This document shows, piece after piece, positions 52,230 to 61,188 of a DNA stretch of 64,000 bases. Under the pieces are notes generated by a model that was not told where the DNA came from, did not search any database, and worked only from the letters and a program-made list of their open reading frames with translations. The stretch comes from Selaginella tamariscina (Eukaryota > Streptophyta > Lycopodiopsida > Selaginellales > Selaginellaceae). Location: contig PUQB01000090.1 in assembly GCA_003024785.1 (NCBI GenBank), positions 558,001-622,000 of the forward strand, given 5' to 3'. Numbering within the stretch: position 1 is the stretch's first letter; every line of letters starts with the position of its first letter. The position numbers and the translations under genes were made by a program.

Positions 52230-53975
52230 ATATATATCAGATTCAAAGAGATTTGTAAACTAGACAATTCACTGCTCGTGCATGAAAAGTCATGCGAAAG
52301 TGCACAGTTGACCCTTAAAAAACAAAGAATTTTATTTTTTTTTTTAAAAATCTTTTGCATTGATTCGGACAGTTTACATTCGGCATTCATTTTTACTTTT
52401 GTATAATTATAAAATATATCTGTAGTCAAGTGGTTAATTTATTTTTATTAACTAGTATAATATATTTGCATTTTTTCTCTGCTGCTGCGAAACATTATTG
52501 TCCGCAAGCTATTCACCACATCACCACATGACAAAGACACACAGTGTGTGTACGTGTCTATATATACAAATATAAGTTATATATACACTTAAATGATATT
52601 ATAATACTTGAATGATATATATACACAGGGTATAGACACAAACACACGCACCGTGTATATATTATGCAAATGGAATATTTATATAATCCATTAGTTGCTT
52701 ACGACATCGCCTGTCGGATTGTGCGTAATGTGATTGCATATAGGTAAACTGCAGAGATATGCAGATATGTTAACATAATATAATACTGTAAAGTGGTGCA
52801 TGTGTGTGTATGTATTAGATGCAGTACACACATGTATGCAAGGTAGGTTGAACCTGTTGTACGTGATTGTGTCGTCTCTTGTCTCTTGTTGGTGGTGTGA
52901 AATGTACATTCATTTTCTTTTCCATTTATTTACTTTCTTTTAGTTTTATCACGGTAATGGCAGATTTTTATGCCTTGGCAGCTATTATCTCACGCGCACA
53001 TATGAAGCTTTTAGAGGGACTGTTCCTTTAATCTTTGTTTTTATTTTTTTCTTTTTTTTTAACTACACAGCTCTATCTTTTTTTTAACTACACAGCTCTA
53101 AGAATTCATCTGCAAACTTTTTGAAGTAATGCAAAAATAAATGTTTACAATGATTTATATCATTTCTGTTTAATTATTTAATACTCTGGTGATTTTATGA
53201 ATGTGCACTTCAAAAGTTTACTACATATTTATAAAGGGTAGCTTTAAAGTGGTACAATCAACTAGCATTGTAGTCTATTTAATTATTTAAATACAACATT
53301 TGGTAATGTTGAAATTATATACAATGATTTTAATAACTATATGCAATCTAACAATAACATAGTGAATATGTCATGTAATTACTCAACAAACATATCTTAA
53401 CATGCAATAACTAATCAAACATAGAAAAATAAAATTCTAAGTGTGGTGCAAAACACAGTATATATTATCATAGTAACACATCTTTTTAACATGGGACTTC
53501 TAAAAAAGTACATTAAAGAAAATGATGATCCTTATATTTGATCTCATCTTTCCTATTACATGGAGTGATCTTCACTTTTATTATTTGCTTTTAAAAGTAT
53601 GCATTTTAATAATGTTATTTTGTTCATATTTCTTCAGTAAAAAATGAAAAGATAATATGATTTTTCTTGTTTCTTTTTTTCGCTTTTAGAAGTAGGCATT
53701 CTGACAATATTTATTTTGTACATATTCTTTAGCAAAAATGGAAGGATAATATAATTTTCAACATAATCATCATAACATTGATCTTTTGGATGCAATTTTT
53801 CTTGTTTATTATTTATGTGTTATATGATGAATCTTTACTTTATATCTACTATTTGTAGAGACATCTATTAATAAGTTTATTTACAATTGTTCATTCCGAA
53901 TGAATTATTTATAAATAATTCAAAATTAAAAATATCTCGTGGGAAATTTAGTGGTTGTCACAAGCATTGTAATTT
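52230..53975. other. Gene-free AT-rich DNA
   Basis: A recent tandem duplication lies near 53055-53102 (two copies of TTTTTTTAACTACACAGCTC). Otherwise only AT-rich sequence was seen, and no gene or RNA is supported. Confidence 0.5.
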
Positions 53976-54284
53976 TTCCCCCGAGGACTTCACTTTCCAT
54001 ATATGTATATACCATGTGCAAACACGAGATAATTATTTGCCTCCTTATATGCAAAATCCCACTTGAAAGCTCCCCCAACTACTTACAAATACACATTTTT
54101 TAATATTTTATATTAACCCCTTAGATATACATTTATTTCATTTCCATGTAAAAATTGGATGCTTAAACTTACATTTAAGTCAATATTTACAATTTTTATT
54201 TACCGATGCTGAAGAATTGGTTCCCGAGTTGTTGATTACAAATTCATTAAACATTTAACAATCGATGTCTTCAAGTGCATATAG

Positions 54285-56780
54285 CTATTTCTCAGTGTTA
54301 TATGTAAATGATGCAAGCCCAATGACACTCGCAATTCCAACCCTCATGTTTTCATCATGGTAATAAAAGGAATACCAAGTAGTTCCCCCTTCCTCACACA
54401 TCTTCTTGTAGTAGGCAAGGATGAACTCCAAATGTCCTTCTGTGGCAAATGCTGGAAGATCATGTATATCTATGGTATCCCTAGAATTTCTCCATGCATT
54501 GCCCACTTTCTTCCTGATGCTCAAAACACGACTGATATACCAAACACACTGGTAAGAATTTGCCTCTTCCTATTCGACCAAATGCCTGTTCTTTAGGAAT
54601 AATCTCTTCGAACCAGAGACCACACTTAGAGCCAACATAAATTGTTGTTGATGTGCTTCAAGTCTTTGTAGGAGTAGCATACACAACATTGTTCTTGACA
54701 CGAGTCAACCTATCCTTAGAAAGCCAAGGGTTGCCATTGAGATGGCTCACCAATGTGCTCTTGCAAACATCTTTCCCATCGACCTTGACCAGAGATTTTA
54801 CCAACACTGACTCAATTCCATCAGCCCTCGTCAAACACATGTCTTATTCAAACCTGTCTATCAATAGTTCGTCTTCTTCTATGTCAGCTTCCTCAAGATG
54901 GTCCTCAGAAACACCAATATCCACAGGCTCAAAGATTATCTAATTTGTCTGACCTATGGATGCAACGTCAACTCTATCTTTGTGGAAGTCTTCAAAAAGC
55001 TATGGTGTTTGAAACCAAGAGGGACCATCAACCTCTTGTGTTGCTTTGCAAGTCATGCCAAGCTCATGACACAATGATTGTGTAGAGTCTAGTCCTTCTT
55101 GTAAAACTGAAACAATTTCAGCATCTGTTGCTACTCTAGAAAAGTCTAAAAGATTAGCTTCCTCTGTGGTTCTGGTTCGTTGTTGCTCAAGTTGACCCAT
55201 ATGCTTTCTTGTTTATGATGCTTCTTCTTGAACTTCAAGTCACCTGCTGCTTCAAACATTGCTACTTGATTGATGGCCCTAGCACTATCCATGACGTCCT
55301 TCCCATCATAAACGTGTTCATTTTGGACCATGCTCCAAGCTTGGAGAAAAAGTTTTCACAAGTGTCTGATCTAGTACGTGCAAATGGAACTTGGTAACCT
55401 GGGTGAAAATCTTGAAAGCACATGATCAAATGAACCGTAAAGTGGCATGATAGTTGGATGTCAAGAAATGTTTCGCTGCTAAGAAAGTTCTGTTTCAAAG
55501 TCTCGTTTCCATCTTTTGTGATCCAGAGCCTCCACAATCTGCAAAACAAAGTAATACGAATATATTTATTATAGTATACTATTAACAATACAATGCAGTA
55601 TAATACCATACATACAAGCTATAAATGCTCTGCAAACTAGTCTGATGTAAATAGTATATTCCAAGCATGTAGAGTCTAGAGAGTTTCTCTTTGCTTTCAT
55701 ACCAAAGTTCAAGTAAAATCTACATACCGATAAAAGAAGGAAACTTTTGCTGCAGATTTAACGCAAACTCATGTGGGGGGATAAATATATATCAATATAT
55801 GAGGCAACTATGTCCAAATATGCTTCTGTTCCTTGTGTTCTAGCAGGTTTAGAACTCACTGGATCTCCTAATGGCGTAGAAGTTTCTGAATACTTTGTGA
55901 GGCAAGTTTTTGTGCTGTTGTCCAGTTCTGGCAATCAAGACGTTTGATATCGCCAAGTTGTAAACCATGCATACCTTGAAACATTTAAAAAACGAGTCAA
56001 ACATCATTCAAATGGGCAAGATATTCTCCCAAGAACAAAGACTTAGAGCCGCTATCAAGAGGATTAATGAGTTTCTTGCCATTGTGAATGAAATCTTGGT
56101 CATGTAGATTGCATACTAACTGATTTGTTTTGGAGCAGGAGAAAATCCAGCCTTGCCATGGAAGGCTATAGTCATTCCTTGAGAATGTCATGTCCTGTAG
56201 CATCAACTTCCTCCTTCGTGCATCTCCATCATATGAGTGTCCTATCATGGGCCCAAGCATAGATCGCAAATGAATGTTCCATAGTCGTTCTATTTTCCTC
56301 CACTGCTCACGAATATGCATTGACTTGAACTTGTTACAAGCAGCGAATATCGCTGTAGTGGAATCGTGCTACGAATGTATTAGCGTAATGAAGTTTAAAT
56401 TAACTAATTACAGTAATTATGGAGTAAAAATCAGACTATTATTACAGTAATTATGGAATAAAAAATGACTACAAAATACTGTAGGTAGTGAATTGCTACC
56501 ACCAAAAAATTCGCTGGTTACAAGTATGAATGATTCCTAGAAGCAAACTTATTAATAACAAATTTGTAGAAGCAAAAGATCTTACCAATAACAAAGGTTA
56601 GGGAGTTGAGCATGCAGTGGGTTCACAATAAAAACTCAGCCCATGTTTGCAATAACACTATTCTGGAATGCATCCACTATAATGTTGTAACCTGCTTCGT
56701 TCTCGCCAACTGAAGGTGTGAAGCTTTCAGAACAAACGTGATCTTCTTGTGTACAAAAGGAAAGCTACATAAGTAGCAAA

Positions 56781-56813
<33 letters not shown>

Positions 56814-59800
56814 GGGGGGGGGGGGGGCATAAATTTAGCCATATATATATAAGATATACTCGGTACACATACATAAATATATAAGATATATTCAAGCGTG
56901 TGTATATACATGTGTAAGCTCTGCTGCTTCCATGGCTTTGAGAATATCCAATTTGGTTTTAGAGAACACTCACAAGAGAGAGAGAGAGAGGAGAGGAGAG
57001 GAGAGGAGAGAGAGAGAAAGAGTGAGAGACAGGCATACACTTAGCCATATATATAAAATATACTTTGTACACATACACAGATATATAAGATATACTCATG
57101 CATGTGTGTATACATATGTGTAGGCTCCGCTGCTTCTATGGCTTCGAGAATATCTAATTTGATTTTAAAGAACACTCATAAGAGAGAGAGAGGAGAGTAG
57201 AGAGAGGAGAGAGAGAGAGAGAGTGAGAGACAGGCATACACTCAGCCATATATATAAAATATACTTTGTACACATACACATAGATATATAAGATATACTC
57301 ATGCATGTGTGTATACATGTGTAAGCTCCGCTGCTTCTATGGCTTCGAGAATATCTAATTTGATTTTAAAGAACACTCATAGAGAGAGAGAGAGAAGAGA
57401 AGAGAGAGAGTTCTATATGAAATTTTAAAATCCTTAGTCAAAACATGCATGTTGATAAGTCAATTTGTTATCAAAATTCAAACAATATATTAGTCAAGTG
57501 TTTAAAAAATAATGTGAATTGAAGTTATGTAATATATATATATAGGCATTTAATAAATACACAGATGTGTGCAAGTATTAACAACAATAGTCATTAATTA
57601 TATTATTTCTATGTGTAATTGTTAATCCATATGGAATTTACACGTCATTTCTTTATTTCTCACATAATAAGTACGTTTGATGCATGCTTATTACATGATA
57701 GCATATTAATTTGATTTATATATATAGAATTTAATACATGTGCTATCAAATTTGATACATGTATTAATAGTTTTGATATTTAAATTTAATTTTAAAATAT
57801 TTAAATACATTTTAATGTATACAAATACACTTAGTAGTACAAATTCAAATACACTTAGTAAGTACATCAAGAGAGAGAGAGAAAGAGATGCATACACTCA
57901 GCTATATATAAGATATACTCGGTACACATACACACTGATATATAAGATATACTTATGGATGTGTATATACATATGTGTAGGCTTCTGCTGCTTCCATGGC
58001 TTCCATGACGGAGAATGTTTATAATTACCTTTGTCCATAGAATCAGTATGTCACGACTTTGATCCCAATGAATCGCACATTTATTGCTGTCTCATTATTG
58101 TTGGCACTGTTCCAGCTTCAAGTTGCAAGGCACTCATCTTGGCTTTGTATGTATCTGCAGCAAAAGCACATCAGAAATTGCTCAATGAACATTACAGACT
58201 AGTTACCTGCAAGGTTCACAATTCTATCCTCATTGATGCCAACATGGCAAATGAAACTTTGTTCTCAATCCCTAGGCTGTACTTGATACACTTGGTCCTT
58301 TGACATTCATGCTGATGAAGTTATGTACGCGGCTTCCACCCTAGATTTTCAGAACTTGGAAAATCTGCTTTGTTGTTTCGTGGTACCGAATGCCTTGCTT
58401 CTTGTGTGTCAAATGCTGGACAATATCTAGCAACAACTGCCAAACAGTTTCGTTGCCTTCAAATTTCCTGATGCATGAGCATTGATGATATCTTTGCAAA
58501 CTTGCCGACGTCCTTGTGAACAACAGACTCTCGCAAATTGTCATGCAGTGATCTACATCTCGCAGAGAGAGCCACATTTCTCAAACGTAGCCAAATATTG
58601 TCTCATCGCAAGATATTGTTATCTCTTGAAACTTTTCGACTCTTGTCTAGACGTTCATTGCTCGTCATGTAATCATTCCGCATGCCACGTAAGTTGCCTC
58701 TTTCGCCTCTTTGTAGTGTAGCCTTCGACAGTCTTCTCGCTCTGGCATGAAAATCAGAGAGCAGAGGTATATGTGCACACTTTGAACATTGAGTTCCTGA
58801 AAACAACAACCTCCCAGCTCGGCTGCTACACTCATTATGCCTAAAAGTTCCATGAACCTCTACTTCCTGGCCTGTATCGAGTACAAGTTTGCCTATATAA
58901 TTTGGTTCACTAAACCACATGTTTCCTGGATGACTATCCTGCAGCATTCCCCTCAAGTCCACCTCTACTATTCCATACTTGTGTCTCATCTGCCAAAAGC
59001 CATGACAGACAGTTCTACCACTCACTACATAATGAAACCATCGTCACTCCAAATGAAAGAAAGTCTACATTCACTTACTTGATGAATTGCCCTCTCCAAC
59101 CTCTCCAGACCTTTTTCCCGGCCTATTCCCTACATCTGAAACTACAAAGTTTTACTCCTAATTATTAATTTGTTACTAAAAGAAAATTATAAAGTGGTGT
59201 TTACCTGTGCAGAAGAATCCATGCAAGTTAGATTGTTTGTCTTTGTCAGAAGTTAGCTTCATCTTCTTTGGAGGATGCCCTAGCTGTCTTGGTGCTTCTA
59301 CACCTCGTTTGTGGCCCTTCGATGCTAAGTGGAACTTTAGGTTGTTCTCAAGGCTGCTTGTTTCAAATACGCAGATCAATTTGCCACAAGCTTTGCATTC
59401 AACTGCAATCGTTTTTTTGTCGTGAAATTCTGGATGTTAGGCTAATAAAGAGGGAACTCCAATCTTGTTTCGCTAGCAAACTTGCCCACCACTTCAGTCA
59501 TCAGTTGCTCTACTGACAAACGAGTCTCCGAACCTGTTCGAATTCTTGTATTACTACTGTTGCTACCTCGTGTGCCTCATTATCGTCATCAGATAGTTCC
59601 ATTGCAGATGAACATTCATTTTTCTTTAGGTTCTCTTCATATTTCCTTCCGAAGCAGTGTTTGTTGAAGAAGTTATAACAAGTATCTTTGAGTCCCTTCC
59701 CATATACCAAATCACATTCATGGCAATACACTCCAAAGACTAGCTGATCACCTCTGTCATAGGATATAAACTCACATTTGTCTGTGCGTCCCTATGCCCG

Positions 59801-60132
59801 AAATCTCAACAAATTTTTCCTCCAGGATTTCTTCCATTCATGAACAAGATGAGGATGAGCCTTCTTCGAGTGTAATCCTAAACGAACAATAGCATCATTG
59901 CTTGCCTCATTATTGCATTATTGTGCTGAGGAATAGAGTCGTCTGTAGAAGCAGTAGCACCATTGCCTTCAAGCCTCACAAGGATCTCATCATCCCAAAA
60001 GACATGTCGCTCTTGATTTTTTTGTACAAAAACGCATTTTTGACCCTGTAATGCTGGAATTTCATCTAGAGCAATCTCGTCCCTGACCTTATCAAATGTG
60101 TAGTTGCCAAAAACATGAACAAAACCTAGCAT
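54285..60132 (-). pseudogene. Transposase-like gene, multi-exon, decayed
   Basis: Minus-strand blocks read as one protein. Block 60132-59890 reads FDKVRDEIALDEIPALQGQK. Block 59731-59510 reads YCHECDLVYGKGLKDTCYNF. Block 59405-59215 is a C2H2-like finger (VECKACGKLICVFE...LKFHLASKGHKRG). Block 59025-58603 contains FSGTQCSKCAHIPLLSDFHA. Block 58577-58341 reads WQLLLDIVQHLTHKKQGIRY, and about 58310-58100 holds NFISMNVKGPSVS and YKAKMSALQLEAGTVPTIM. Block 56320-55997 reads SYDGDARRRKLMLQDM and HDQDFIHNGKKLINPLDSGS. Block 55520-55146 holds LSCHFTVHLIMCFQDF and RTRSDTCENFFSKLGAW. Blocks 54840-54658 (STLVSHLNGNPWLSKDRLTR) and 54524-54285 form the C-terminus. The pattern recalls large uncharacterised transposase-like proteins of invertebrates and algae that share DGDxRRR and RxxSDxCExFFS motifs; this is from memory and unverified. 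Several stops and frame changes indicate decay. Confidence 0.55.
56770..57420 (-). repeat. Tandem repeat of about 205 bp, three units plus a detached fourth
   Basis: Units are marked by 'gctgcttc(c/t)atggctt(t/c)gag' near 56924, 57129 and 57331 and by 'agatatactc(g/a)' motifs. A fourth partial unit lies at about 57865-58005. Each has a (GA)n run, which explains the many GAGA tracts here; a G15 run is at 56813-56827. On the minus strand each unit carries a short open segment of the type LDILEAIEAAE, so a mini-exon may have been multiplied along with its intron. Confidence 0.7.
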
Positions 60133-60345
60133 TCATCGAGGATGAGATTCACAACTACATCGCACCCTGCATCTTGCTCCATCTCCAGCCTTTAATTTTC
60201 CAACCCTAAACCGTATATACGGATTTCCATTATAATTGCAAAAACCCCCATCCCCGTACGTATGCGTACGAAATGTAGTAAAAAAAAACCCCGTGCCACT
60301 TATGCACATAGTGTATACGGATTGTGAAGAGTGAAGTCCCCGGGG

Positions 60346-60983
60346 TTTTTTCCATTTCCTTTGCCATTTCTAAATGATTTTACATATACTTCTTTGAGTA
60401 TACTTGAGATTGATTGCATATCTTTTGGAGATAAAAATGTAATTTTTAACACCAAAAAATAAACTCCTATGCAAGCATATCTTTTGTGTCTATTAATGTC
60501 ATTATATTGATAATAGTCAACGGAGAAATAACCTGCATGTGACAAGTTGTGTTCATGAGCTGGCCTACCCAATCCATTCTACTTAGCTATGTGGTTTCAG
60601 AGTTTTTCATAAACAACACTCTTAACAAATGCCTTATTGTATTAGTCCTTGTGGACAAACATAACACTGGAATTCTAGATGATAACTTTATGAATTATGT
60701 GTGACAATCAACGGATCATTCTCAACTTATTGCTCACCTTATGAAACCACTCATAACAAAGTCCCTTCCTTAGCAAATAATACCATGTTTGCCTTCTAAC
60801 ATGCACCAAGGACCATGTGTGCATGGTATTAATGACAATATCCTTCATAAGATTCAAACCTTGCGTGTCACATAGGTCTAGTAAAATGGACTGCCCACAC
60901 AACCAAATGAACTTCTTACCACTTCTGCTTAAATGTGGAAGATGTTTTGATGTTATCAACCATACAATGTCGAGTCCCGACAA
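60346..60983 (-). pseudogene. Unrecognised coding relic abutting the transposon end
   Basis: Two minus-strand stretches look like protein: 60983-60708 (SGKKFIWLCGQSILLDLCDT, RRQTWYYLLRKGLCYEWFHK) and 60572 to about 60346 (PAHEHNLSHAGYFSVDYYQY, then KRYACIGVYFLVLKITFLSP). Stops and a frame change separate them. The relic ends where the putative transposon begins, so it may have been cut by it, although the frame stays open to 60300. It lies 200 bases downstream of the methyltransferase gene on the same strand. I do not know the family. Confidence 0.35.
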
Positions 60984-61188
60984 AAAGAGGGCTTCCGGGC
61001 TTCCGGGCTTGGACCCGGAATATTCTAAAGAATCTACCAGAATATTCTTAGAATATTCCTAAATATTCTTAGAATTTAGGATTTTGGCTCAGTCGGCAAT
61101 TAACAACAAAAAATATTTAATCATAGCCATGTTTATACTGTATTATTAAAGTTTTATTTCAACACCAAAGAGTACAATTCAACACTTG

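Larger units (their letters stand above)
53979..60345 (-). mobile_element. Candidate DNA transposon bounded by diverged inverted repeats
   Basis: The left end, from 53979, reads CCCCGAGGACTTCACTTTCC. The right end, read inwards on the other strand from 60345, reads CCCCGGGGACTTCACTCTTC. Similarity continues inwards to GTATATACCATGTGCA (left) and GTATACACTATGTGCA (right), about 47 bases at roughly 75 percent identity. The two ends frame exactly the minus-strand transposase-like gene. Poly-T/poly-A flanks make the target duplication unclear. The right end also lies at the end of an open frame of a neighbouring relic, so an alternative is that both ends are copies of a coding segment. Confidence 0.45.
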
